Assembly: GCA_021823085.1 (NCBI GenBank)
Contig: JAKAPG010000031.1
Location: 1 to 11,127, forward strand
Length of the DNA: 11,127 nt
Direction of reading: 5' to 3'
Origin: Thermoplasmata archaeon
GTDB taxonomy: Archaea > Thermoplasmatota > Thermoplasmata > Lutacidiplasmatales > UBA184
Shown here: positions 1 through 5,980 of the stretch, in pieces
How the letters are laid out: each line of letters starts with the position of its first letter
Position numbering within the stretch: the stretch's first letter is position 1
Program-made: the position numbers and the translations under genes
The notes under the pieces: generated by a model
Told to the model about the DNA's origin: nothing
Databases searched by the model: none
Seen by the model: the letters and a program-made list of their open reading frames with translations, nothing else

Positions 1-738
1 TCTCCCCGCAGGGCGATCGATGAGGCGATCGGTTTTGACTGTCAGGGCGTCACCTTCACGTACAACGAACCGACGATCTTCCTCGAGTACGCGCTGGATG
101 TGATGCGCGAGGCCCGTCGCCGCGGGCTCTACGCGAACTTCGTGACGAACGGCTACATGACCCCCGAGGCGGTCGCCGCCCTCTCCGGGCATCTCGATGC
201 GGTGAGCATCGATTTCAAGGGAAGCGGCGAGGCGGGGTTCCTGCGCAAGTACATCGCGGCGAAGGACGACACGCCGATCCTCCGGACGATGGAGGGCCTG
301 CACAAGGCAGGCGTCCACGTCGAGGTCACGAACCTCATCGTGCCTCAGGTCGGTGACTCGATCGAGGCGCTGAGGGCGCTCGCACGGGAGGTGCGGGACC
401 GGTTGGGTGCGGACACCCCCTTCCACCTGTTGCGCTGGCATCCGGACTACAAGATGAGGGATCTCCCGGCGACCCCGGTCGAGACCCTCGAGCGGCTCCA
501 CGCGGCCGCGCGTGCGGAAGGGCTGCGCTACGTCTACCTCGGGAACGTCTGGGGCCATCCGCTCGAGCATTCGTACTGTGCGGAGTGCGGGGCGATGTCG
601 GTGCGCCGCTACGGATTCACGATCCGGGGATGGTATCTCGACCGGGAGAACCGGTGCCGGGCCTGTGGGGCTCGCGTACCGATCGTCGGAAGCCTGTCGG
701 AGTCGTATCTGCCGACGTTCGCGACGCCGGTCTCGTAG
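1..738 (+). CDS. amrS: AmrS-type radical SAM enzyme (AmmeMemoRadiSam system), 5' truncated by window edge
   Basis: The reading frame is open from base 1 and stops with TAG at 738, giving the last 245 residues of a protein whose start lies outside the window. The segment FTYNEPTIFLEY (about residues 19-30) is the hallmark of AmrS/PflA-like radical SAM proteins. The C-terminus carries two CxxC pairs (YCAECG near residue 185 and CRACG near 220) around an RRYGF stretch and follows a YLGNVWGH motif, matching the AmrS C-terminal zinc-binding region. The CxxxCxxC cluster motif that binds the 4Fe-4S centre should lie in the missing N-terminal third, so it cannot be verified here. In the family this enzyme is genetically associated with Memo and AMMECR1 proteins; its substrate is not firmly known. 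Neither partner is in this window. It converges on the tRNA-Leu gene. Another PflA-like activase is possible but less likely. Confidence 0.87.
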   Translation, partial: SPRRAIDEAIGFDCQGVTFTYNEPTIFLEYALDVMREARRRGLYANFVTNGYMTPEAVAALSGHLDAVSIDFKGSGEAGFLRKYIAAKDDTPILRTMEGLHKAGVHVEVTNLIVPQVGDSIEALRALAREVRDRLGADTPFHLLRWHPDYKMRDLPATPVETLERLHAAARAEGLRYVYLGNVWGHPLEHSYCAECGAMSVRRYGFTIRGWYLDRENRCRACGARVPIVGSLSESYLPTFATPVS

Positions 739-764
739 CCGACGGATCGCGCGCTCGAAAGGGC

Positions 765-777
765 TGCGCTTCGCGCA
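765..777. repeat. Small perfect inverted repeat (5-bp stem, 3-nt loop) between amrS and tRNA-Leu
   Basis: TGCGC-TTC-GCGCA lies one base beyond the mature 3' end of the tRNA-Leu (minus strand) and 26 bp after the amrS stop. It could be a 3' trailer structure for the tRNA precursor or a weak boundary between the convergent units. It is not followed by a T-tract, so it does not resemble a usual archaeal or intrinsic terminator. GC-rich DNA makes such short repeats common by chance. Confidence 0.3.
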
Positions 778-778
778 T

Positions 779-860
779 GCCGGGGCCAGGATTTGAACCT
801 GGGAACTCCTGCGAGAGCAGATCTTGAGTCTGCCGCCTTTGGCCGCTCGGCCACCCCGGC
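779..860 (-). tRNA. tRNA-Leu, anticodon CAA
   Basis: Read on the minus strand, the 82-nt sequence folds as a class II tRNA. The acceptor stem GCCGGGG pairs with CCCCGGC. The D arm is GCC...GGC. The anticodon stem GCAGA/TCTGC encloses the loop CTCAAGA with anticodon CAA, which reads the UUG leucine codon. The variable arm has a short CTC/GAG stem. The T arm is CCAGG-TTCAAAT-CCTGG. The next base, which is not 3' CCA, is A, the usual leucine discriminator base. The long variable arm fits Leu, and the anticodon excludes Ser. No intron is visible and CCA is not encoded. It begins 25 nt after the stop codon of the RNase P subunit gene on the same strand, so the two may be co-transcribed. Confidence 0.95.
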
Positions 861-884
861 CCACTCGCAGGGGAGCTACCCCGG

Positions 885-890
885 GTTAAG
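885..890 (-). promoter_or_regulatory. Possible box A for tRNA-Leu, overlapping the rnp4 stop codon
   Basis: On the minus strand CTTAAC lies about 25-30 nt upstream of the tRNA 5' end, the normal distance for an archaeal TATA/box A. The TAA stop codon of rnp4 sits inside the same six bases. It is a weak match to the TATA consensus but is the only AT-rich patch in this GC-rich stretch. The tRNA may therefore have its own promoter besides read-through from rnp4. Confidence 0.4.
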
Positions 891-1317
891 GACGTTCCGG
901 GCCGCGGCCGTTGTCGATACCGGTGGCGAGCAGTGCTTCGTCCTCGACCGCGGCCGGGGTCCGGCGCCCCAGCCCAGGAGCGGAGGGCGGTGCCGTCGCT
1001 CGGCGGAGCCCGATTCGCCGCGCGCGGCCGCATCGAAGGCACGTGCGGACCCGGTGGCCGGAGCGCAGTCGGGTGCGAACGGTGCGCCCCTCGATCCAGT
1101 AGACGGAACAGCCCCGGCAGTAGACCTCGCGATACTGGGAGAGCAGCCGCACGTTGTACCGTGCCCCGATTTCCCGTGCCAGTGCGACGTAGCGATTGGC
1201 GAGGTCAAGCTCTCCGCGCTGCGACTCCTGCTCGGCGAGCCCGAACAGGTCGTCGATCCGCTCCCGGGCAATGCGGACCATGGCCGCGGTCCTTCGACCG
1301 CGCCGACCCGTTCTCAC
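886..1317 (-). CDS. rnp4: RNase P protein component 4 (Rpp21/Rnp4)
   Basis: This is a protein subunit of archaeal RNase P, the ribonucleoprotein that removes 5' leaders from pre-tRNAs; in the family it acts paired with Rpp29. The 143-aa product has a basic N-terminus (RRGRR), an alpha-helical segment with RERIDDLFGLAEQ and ANRYVALAREIGARYNVR (about residues 18-57), and a zinc ribbon with C67xxC70 and C93xxC96 around VRTRLRSGHRVRTCLRCG. That is the Rpp21 domain order. The chosen GTG start makes a GTGA overlap with the stop of the upstream zinc-ribbon gene, a common coupling arrangement. An ATG at 1281 (MVRIARERI) would give a 131-aa protein without the basic arm, and an ATG at 1338 a longer one. 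A tail of about 40 residues after the zinc ribbon (109-143) is longer than usual and looks disordered (Pro/Arg/Ala-rich). Confidence 0.9.
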   Translation of the reverse strand: MRTGRRGRRTAAMVRIARERIDDLFGLAEQESQRGELDLANRYVALAREIGARYNVRLLSQYREVYCRGCSVYWIEGRTVRTRLRSGHRVRTCLRCGRARRIGLRRATAPPSAPGLGRRTPAAVEDEALLATGIDNGRGPERP

Positions 1318-1646
1318 GGGGCCTGGGGACTTTGGCATACCGGGCAGTAGACCGCCCCGGGCGCAATGAGGGTTCCGCAGCGAACGCACGGGATCGGCGG
1401 AGGGCCGGTGTAGGGCGCGGTGTAGGCGGGGACCCCCCCGCGAGCGGAGGACGAGGGCGGCGTCGCGTAGTACGTCGTGGGAGAGGTCGCGCCGGGGGGC
1501 GTCAGGGCAAGCCCGCCCGGGCCGCCCTCCGTCGCCGGCGTGGGCGCGGTCGAACTCCTCCCTTCCTGCGGGAGCGTATACCCGCACTTCGTACAGAACA
1601 ACGCTCCCGGTTCCGCGAGCGTCCCGCAGTGAAGACAGACAGGCAT
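1314..1646 (-). CDS. Double zinc-ribbon protein with low-complexity linker
   Basis: The product is a 110-residue protein with a zinc ribbon at each end. The first is C4xxC7...C18xxC21 (CLHCGTLAEPGALFCTKCG); the second is C87xxC90...C101xxC104 (CVRCGTLIAPGAVYCPVC). The two ribbons resemble each other (CGTL..PGA..C), suggesting internal duplication. They are joined by about 60 residues rich in Pro, Thr, Ser, Gly and Ala with no predicted fold. No membrane segment or signal peptide is seen. Such DZR proteins are widespread in archaea without assigned function; nucleic-acid or protein binding is the usual guess. The ATG at 1646 lies about 25 nt from a TATA element, so the transcript is probably leaderless. 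The gene overlaps rnp4 by four bases (GTGA), so it is probably translated together with an RNase P subunit. Confidence 0.8.
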   Translation of the reverse strand: MPVCLHCGTLAEPGALFCTKCGYTLPQEGRSSTAPTPATEGGPGGLALTPPGATSPTTYYATPPSSSARGGVPAYTAPYTGPPPIPCVRCGTLIAPGAVYCPVCQSPQAP

Positions 1647-1665
1647 ACGACACAACTTGCTCGCA

Positions 1666-1675
1666 AAGTATATGG
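1666..1675. promoter_or_regulatory. Shared TATA element of a divergent promoter
   Basis: AAGTATATGG is an AT-rich patch in the 67-bp gap between two divergent genes. Read on the minus strand, its centre is about 25 nt from the ATG of the zinc-ribbon gene (1646), which suggests a leaderless transcript. Read on the plus strand, CAAAG precedes TATATG like a BRE-TATA pair and predicts a start near 1697, just ahead of the RuvC-like gene. The near-palindromic TATATA core could serve both directions. Confidence 0.55.
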
Positions 1676-1713
1676 TCGTTCTCCCGGTGTACGGACCGTT
1701 GGCTCTTCGATGC

Positions 1714-2511
1714 GTGGCGCTGGTCACCCGCGACTCCTCTCTGTATAGCGAGATCGCGGGGGCGTTGCGCGAGCGCAAGATTCCCTGCGTCAGCCTGCTG
1801 CCGGGCGATCGAATCCCGGAACGAGTGGCCGCGGTCATCACCACTCCGGACGAGGCGATGCAGGTCGATCATCCCCGGGTCCTCGCCGTACCCGAGGACG
1901 GGGACCGTCACGCGCTCTGGACCGCGGTGGGCGACGCGCTGCTCTCTCCTTCGGGCACGAACGAACTGATCGTCGGCGTCGATCCGGGCCCGCGCCCGGG
2001 CTATGCCGTGATGAGCGGGAACGCGATCGTCGGGGAAGGGGTGTTCGATTCCCCCGAGGCGAGCGTGCGCTTCGCCGACCAACTTCGTCACCGGTTCCCC
2101 TCCCGGTTCATCCGGTATCGAGTCGGATCGGGAGATCCCCCGTCCCGAAACCGGATCGTGAACGGGCTCCTCGGTCGTCGCCGCCACGTGGAGATGGTCG
2201 ATGAACAGGGGACTACCCCCCGGGGCCACCGTCGGCCGCGCGACATGCTCGCAGCGCGACAGATCGCGGCGACCGAAGGACGGAACGTCCGGGCCCCGAT
2301 CCCGACGATCGTCACCGATGGCGAGGTCGCGAACCTTCAGAGGCTGAGCCGTATCGGGAGCGAGGGTCGGGTCACGATCCCGCGCTCGGTCGCGCACCGC
2401 GTGTTGCGAGGCGAGCTCACGCTCTCGGAGGCCATCGCCGAGGCGGGACGGCCGACGCGGCGACCGGTACCGACCCCGGGCGAATCCCCCTCCCCGCGCG
2501 AACTACTTTAA
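1714..2511 (+). CDS. RuvC/RNase H-fold conserved archaeal protein of unknown function
   Basis: The 265-residue protein has an N-terminal domain (about 1-60, starting VALVTRDSSLY) that looks like a small alpha/beta module. It is followed by IVGVDPGPRPGYAV at about 86-99. This resembles the first strand of RuvC-like nucleases (GIDPG), with D90 as the first acidic residue. VEMVDEQG (E164) and RDMLAARQIAA (D177) resemble the second and third acidic positions of the RNase H-like fold. A conserved-looking tail, SEGRVTIPRSVAHRVLRGELTLSEAI, ends the fold before a disordered Pro-rich end. I recognise the type as an uncharacterised archaeal family but know no proven activity. Start choice: GTG 1714 begins at the first strand; TTG 1699, GTG 1687 and ATG 1672 are in-frame alternatives, the last lying inside the TATA box. 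It is divergent from the RNase P unit and 24 bp ahead of gltX. Confidence 0.68.
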   Translation: MALVTRDSSLYSEIAGALRERKIPCVSLLPGDRIPERVAAVITTPDEAMQVDHPRVLAVPEDGDRHALWTAVGDALLSPSGTNELIVGVDPGPRPGYAVMSGNAIVGEGVFDSPEASVRFADQLRHRFPSRFIRYRVGSGDPPSRNRIVNGLLGRRRHVEMVDEQGTTPRGHRRPRDMLAARQIAATEGRNVRAPIPTIVTDGEVANLQRLSRIGSEGRVTIPRSVAHRVLRGELTLSEAIAEAGRPTRRPVPTPGESPSPRELL

Positions 2512-2512
2512 C
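2505..2512 (+). promoter_or_regulatory. TATA-like element for gltX, overlapping the preceding stop codon
   Basis: ACTTTAAC lies with its centre about 27 nt upstream of the GTG start at 2536, the normal TATA-to-start distance for a leaderless archaeal mRNA. There is no Shine-Dalgarno sequence before the GTG. The TAA stop of the upstream RuvC-like gene lies inside the element. Confidence 0.5.
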
Positions 2513-2535
2513 GGGCAGGCCGCTCGTCCGCTCCC

Positions 2536-4269
2536 GTGACGCTCTCCGCCGAAGTGGTGGCCCGCCTCCGTCGCATCGCGCTCGAAAACGCGATCGAGCA
2601 CGGGGACGCCCCGCGCTCGGGCCCCGTCGTCGCCCGGATCCTCAGCCAAGACGCCTCGCTGCGATCGCACGCCGGCGCCGTCCGCGCCGAGGTCGAACGG
2701 ATCGTAGCGGAGATCGGCACGATGGACCCGGGAACCCGCGCGTCGGAGCTCGCCGCTCTGGGGGGTCCCGAAGCTCGCGCGCCCCGCACGGAACCCGCAG
2801 ACCGCGGAGGAGAGTTTCCGGAGCTCGTCGGCGCACGTCCGGGCGCGGTCGTGCTGCGGCTCGCCCCCTTCCCGAGCGGCGCGCTGCACATCGGCCACGC
2901 TCGGATGATCTACGTGAACGACTACTATCGACGGCGCTACTCGGGCAAGCTGCTCCTGGTCTTCGACGACACCGCCGGTTCGGAGGAGAAGAAGGTTGAG
3001 ACCGAGTTCTTCGACCTCATCCGAGGCGACCTCGACTTCGCGGGGGTCCGGCCGGACGAGGTCTACTACAAGTCCGACCGGATCGCCGCATTCTACCCGT
3101 ACGCTCGTCGCACGATCGAGGCTGGCGGGGCCTACGTCTGTCGTTGTCCCGCGGAGCTACTGCGAGCGAACCGGGCGGCCGGCGTCGCCTGCCCGGAGCG
3201 CGGGCAGACCGCGGAGGAGACGATGCGCGAGTGGGACCGGATGCTGAAGGGAGAGTATCCGACGGGTTCGGCCGTGCTTCGACTCCGGACCGACATGAAG
3301 GACCCCGATCCGGCGTTCCGCGACCGGGTCCTCTTCCGATTGAGCGACATCGATCACCCGCGCGTCGGGCATCGCTACCGCGTCTGGCCGATGCTGGAGT
3401 TCTCCTGGGCGGTCGACGACCTCGAGCTCGGCATCACCCACGTGTTGCGCGGGAAGGATCTCGTGATCGAGGATCGGATGGAGCGGTTCCTCTGGAACCT
3501 CTGGAAGGTGAAGGGCGCCGAGTTCGTCCATTGGGGGGTCCTGCGGATCCGAGAGGCGAAGGTTTCGAAGAGCAAGTCCTACCGCGAGGTGAAGACCGGG
3601 GTCTTCGATGGATGGGACGACCCGAGGACCTGGTCGCTGCGATCGCTGGATCGACGCGGGATCACCTCCGAGGCGGTCCGGGCGTTCATCGCGTCCTTCG
3701 GGATGTCGCTCTCCGACATCGAGGTGCCCGCGGAGTCCTTGTATGCCGAGAACCGCAAGCGGATCGACGCGACGACCCTGCGCCGCTCCTACGTCGCGGA
3801 CCCGGTGGAGGTCTCGGTGAGCGGTTGGCCCGCCGGCCTGGAGAGCGCGGAACTCCCCAACCATCCCGATCATCCCGACCTCGGGCGCCGCACGGCGGCG
3901 GCCGGGCCGAAGTTCTATCTCGCGCGGAAGGATGTGCTGGCGCATGCCGGCCAAGAGGTCCGGCTCAAAGACCTCGCGAACATCCGGCTTCCCGCCGACA
4001 TCCCCGACGGGATCGAACGCGTCTGGGCGGAGTTCACCTCGAAGGAGAACCGGCGCCTTGCGCGCCTGCAGTGGGTGGGGGCCGCGAACGCGGTCGCGGT
4101 CGATGTGCTCGGCATCGACGGACAGCACACGAAGGGGGTGGGCGAGGGAGCGCTCCTGCGCGCGGAGCCGCGCCAGCGCTTCCAGTTCGAGCGGGTCGGG
4201 TTCGTCCGGCTCGACCGGGACTATATCCCTCCCGAGGTTCCGGTGCGCGTGGTCTACGGGCATCCGTAG
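2536..4269 (+). CDS. gltX: Glutamyl-tRNA synthetase, archaeal type
   Basis: This cytoplasmic class I aminoacyl-tRNA synthetase charges tRNA-Glu. In archaea it usually also mischarges tRNA-Gln for later amidation by GatDE, so it is probably non-discriminating (inferred). The 577-aa length fits the archaeal/eukaryotic GlxRS group. An N-terminal extension of about 100 residues precedes the catalytic domain. The ATP-binding HIGH motif is at 118-121 (SGALHIGHARM), FDDT is at 143-146, and GITHVLRGKD at 299-308. The KMSKS-class loop appears as KVSKSKS at 342-348. GWDDPRTWSLRSLDRRGI (359-376) and SLYAENRKRID (401-411) are typical of the archaeal form. The C-terminal half is the beta-barrel anticodon-binding region. 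CRC at 202-204 with C219 may form a metal site. GTG is the start because the TATA element lies 27 nt upstream and no earlier in-frame ATG exists. Confidence 0.95.
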   Translation: MTLSAEVVARLRRIALENAIEHGDAPRSGPVVARILSQDASLRSHAGAVRAEVERIVAEIGTMDPGTRASELAALGGPEARAPRTEPADRGGEFPELVGARPGAVVLRLAPFPSGALHIGHARMIYVNDYYRRRYSGKLLLVFDDTAGSEEKKVETEFFDLIRGDLDFAGVRPDEVYYKSDRIAAFYPYARRTIEAGGAYVCRCPAELLRANRAAGVACPERGQTAEETMREWDRMLKGEYPTGSAVLRLRTDMKDPDPAFRDRVLFRLSDIDHPRVGHRYRVWPMLEFSWAVDDLELGITHVLRGKDLVIEDRMERFLWNLWKVKGAEFVHWGVLRIREAKVSKSKSYREVKTGVFDGWDDPRTWSLRSLDRRGITSEAVRAFIASFGMSLSDIEVPAESLYAENRKRIDATTLRRSYVADPVEVSVSGWPAGLESAELPNHPDHPDLGRRTAAAGPKFYLARKDVLAHAGQEVRLKDLANIRLPADIPDGIERVWAEFTSKENRRLARLQWVGAANAVAVDVLGIDGQHTKGVGEGALLRAEPRQRFQFERVGFVRLDRDYIPPEVPVRVVYGHP

Positions 4270-4280
4270 CCGGCACGCTA

Positions 4281-4288
4281 GTTTATGG
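4281..4288 (+). promoter_or_regulatory. TATA-like element for the glyoxalase gene
   Basis: GTTTATGG lies about 30 nt ahead of the ATG at 4315 in otherwise GC-rich DNA, predicting a start site within a few bases of that codon. An in-frame ATG at 4285 lies inside this element, which argues against it as the translation start. Confidence 0.5.
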
Positions 4289-4314
4289 AGGACCGGCAGC
4301 CTACCGCGCCCGCG

Positions 4315-4704
4315 ATGCGCTACTCCCACACCTCGATCACCGTGCGCTCCATCGACGAGAGCCTGCAATTCTACACGCAGGTCCTCGGACTCGTGCCGGC
4401 GGGGCGGCGTCGCATCGAAGAGAACCACGCGGAGATCGCGTTCGTGAGCGACCCGGCCACGGGCGCGCGGATCGAGTTCACCCACTGGGATGGGAAGGAC
4501 CGCTTCGAGCCCGGCGAGCAGCTCGACCACATCGCCTTCGAGGTCGAGGACTTGGACGCCGCGCTCGCCCGTGCCCGGCAGCACGGGGCGAGAGTCGGCA
4601 AGCCGCCGTACGCCCTCGCCGGTCGGCCCGGCCGGATCGCGTTCCTGATCGATCCGAACGAGGTCTGGATCGAGCTGATCGACCGGGCCCCGCGCCCCTC
4701 CTAG
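4315..4704 (+). CDS. Glyoxalase I-like VOC metalloenzyme
   Basis: This is a small vicinal-oxygen-chelate fold protein of 129 residues made of two beta-alpha-beta-beta-beta modules. All four expected metal ligands of glyoxalase I are in place: H5 (YSHTSITV), E54 (RIEFTHW), H72 (LDHIAFEV) and E120 (VWIELID). FYTQVLGLVP at 19-28 is the usual first-helix motif. The family includes lactoylglutathione lyase, which detoxifies methylglyoxal, but also other isomerases and ring-cleavage enzymes. Archaea generally lack glutathione, so the physiological thiol or substrate is open. The ATG at 4315 is preferred because the fold begins there and a TATA-like box lies upstream; an ATG at 4285 would add ten unstructured residues. 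It is followed after 7 bp by an MFS transporter, so the two probably form an operon. Confidence 0.85.
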   Translation: MRYSHTSITVRSIDESLQFYTQVLGLVPAGRRRIEENHAEIAFVSDPATGARIEFTHWDGKDRFEPGEQLDHIAFEVEDLDAALARARQHGARVGKPPYALAGRPGRIAFLIDPNEVWIELIDRAPRPS

Positions 4705-4711
4705 TGCGATC

Positions 4712-5980
4712 GTGGGCAGCACGACCGTGGCGGATGCAGCGAAGTCCGCACCTGCGGAGCTATCGGCCGTCCTCGGGGCGACGTTCTTCGTCCGGTTCGC
4801 CTTCGGCATCGCAACCGCGGTCTTTGCGAGTTATCTCGCCGGCTACGACACGGGGCTCCAGCCGACCGAGGTGGGGATCATCGGCATCGTCACCGCGATG
4901 GCGTCCGTCGCGGAGTTCTCCACGGTCGTCTTTTCCGGCATGGCGGCGGACCGCTGGGGGCGCTGGCCCGTGCTCGGCATCGGGATGGTCGTGGCGGCCG
5001 CGACCACGCTCGGCTTTACCGTCACGCGCTCGGCGATCGCGCTCGGCGCCCTCAACTTCGGGTTCGGGATCGCGAGCGGAGCGATTCTCGCGGCGAGCCT
5101 CGCCGTCGTGGCCGACGACGCCCCGGTGGACCAGCGCGGCCACGAGATGGGGCGTTTCGACGCCGTCAACCTCGCGGGATGGATCGTGGGCTTCGCCGTG
5201 GGCTTCGCCGCGCTCGGCGTTCTGCCCAACGACCAGCTGCGGTGGGCCTTCCCGATCGGGACCTCGCTCCTCGCGGTCGGGATCGTGTACGCGGCGCTGA
5301 GGCTCCGGGCAGCCCCGTGGCGCGCGAAGGCCCCCGTGGGCCCGGGCCCGTGGAGTCAGGTGGGCCGCATCTGGGGAGATTCGAACGGCGGTACCCCACA
5401 GATCCGACGGCAGATCGCAATCGTCACGGTTCCTTGGTTGGTGATCTACATGCTGGTCGGGACCGTCCTCGTGTTCCTGGGCAGCTCTGCGGGGAGCGTG
5501 GGGATCTCCCCCCTCTACCTCGCCGTCGGGATCGGGGCGGGCGGGCTCGCGCTCACCCTGACCCAGCCGGCCTACGGCTCGCTCGCCGACCGATTCGGGA
5601 CGACACGCATGATGCTCGTCGGAACGGGCGGTTTCGTCGCTCTGCTCCTCGGCGCCGCGCTGATCGCGACCTACGGCCCCTCGATCCCGGCGCTTGCGGT
5701 GACGGGGCTTGGCGCGATCGGCGCGCTCGGCTACGGGCCGGCCGCGCTCGCCGCGCTGGCCGACCTCACGCGAGCCACCTCGCGTGCCACCACGATGGCG
5801 ATCTACACTCTCTCGATCTCGCTCGGGATGACGATCGGTCTGTTCGCCTCGACCCAGCTCTACAGCGCGCTTCGGGCGACCGGCCTGGACGCCTTCTTCG
5901 GGATCCTGGCGGTCGCGCTCGTCGGCCTCGCTGTCGCCCGATGGCGCGAAGCACCGGGGCCTACGACTCCGGCTCGATGA
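4712..5980 (+). CDS. Major facilitator superfamily transporter, 12 TM
   Basis: The product is a 422-aa integral membrane protein with twelve hydrophobic segments, roughly at residues 19-43, 53-76, 84-105, 107-134, 152-171, 178-198, 234-257, 264-285, 298-320, 323-350, 360-380 and 392-411. The MFS motif A occurs twice, as GMAADRWGRWP after TM2 (76-86) and GSLADRFGTTR after TM8 (289-299), showing the two six-helix halves. The halves are separated by a basic cytoplasmic loop (about 199-232). The substrate cannot be read from sequence; drug or metabolite efflux is typical of relatives. The GTG start at 4712 is 7 bp after the glyoxalase stop with no clear Shine-Dalgarno; GTG 4727 is an in-frame alternative. 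The last 20 bp overlap, tail to tail, with the cation transporter gene. Confidence 0.88.
   Translation: MGSTTVADAAKSAPAELSAVLGATFFVRFAFGIATAVFASYLAGYDTGLQPTEVGIIGIVTAMASVAEFSTVVFSGMAADRWGRWPVLGIGMVVAAATTLGFTVTRSAIALGALNFGFGIASGAILAASLAVVADDAPVDQRGHEMGRFDAVNLAGWIVGFAVGFAALGVLPNDQLRWAFPIGTSLLAVGIVYAALRLRAAPWRAKAPVGPGPWSQVGRIWGDSNGGTPQIRRQIAIVTVPWLVIYMLVGTVLVFLGSSAGSVGISPLYLAVGIGAGGLALTLTQPAYGSLADRFGTTRMMLVGTGGFVALLLGAALIATYGPSIPALAVTGLGAIGALGYGPAALAALADLTRATSRATTMAIYTLSISLGMTIGLFASTQLYSALRATGLDAFFGILAVALVGLAVARWREAPGPTTPAR

Noticed and set aside
765..777. Small hairpin as a transcription terminator for amrS or tRNA-Leu
   Set aside because: The stem is only 5 bp and no T-tract follows on either strand; kept only as a low-confidence repeat.
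1318..2397. Upstream extension of the rnp4 frame towards 2397 on the minus strand
   Set aside because: The extension lies antisense to the RuvC-like gene and across the zinc-ribbon gene; the Rpp21 similarity begins only around 1281-1317.
4285..4314. ATG at 4285 as the start of the glyoxalase gene
   Set aside because: The codon lies inside the TATA-like element and would add ten residues outside the VOC fold; ATG 4315 fits better.
3157..4809. Long open frame on the minus strand opposite gltX and the glyoxalase gene
   Set aside because: It is antisense to clear coding sequence, has no recognisable domain, and arises from high GC with few stop codons.
3144..5300. Very long open frame on the plus strand overlapping gltX, the glyoxalase gene and the MFS gene
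   Set aside because: Its translation is Arg/Gly/Pro/Ser-rich without domain motifs, and it shadows three well-supported genes in another frame, as expected in GC-rich DNA.
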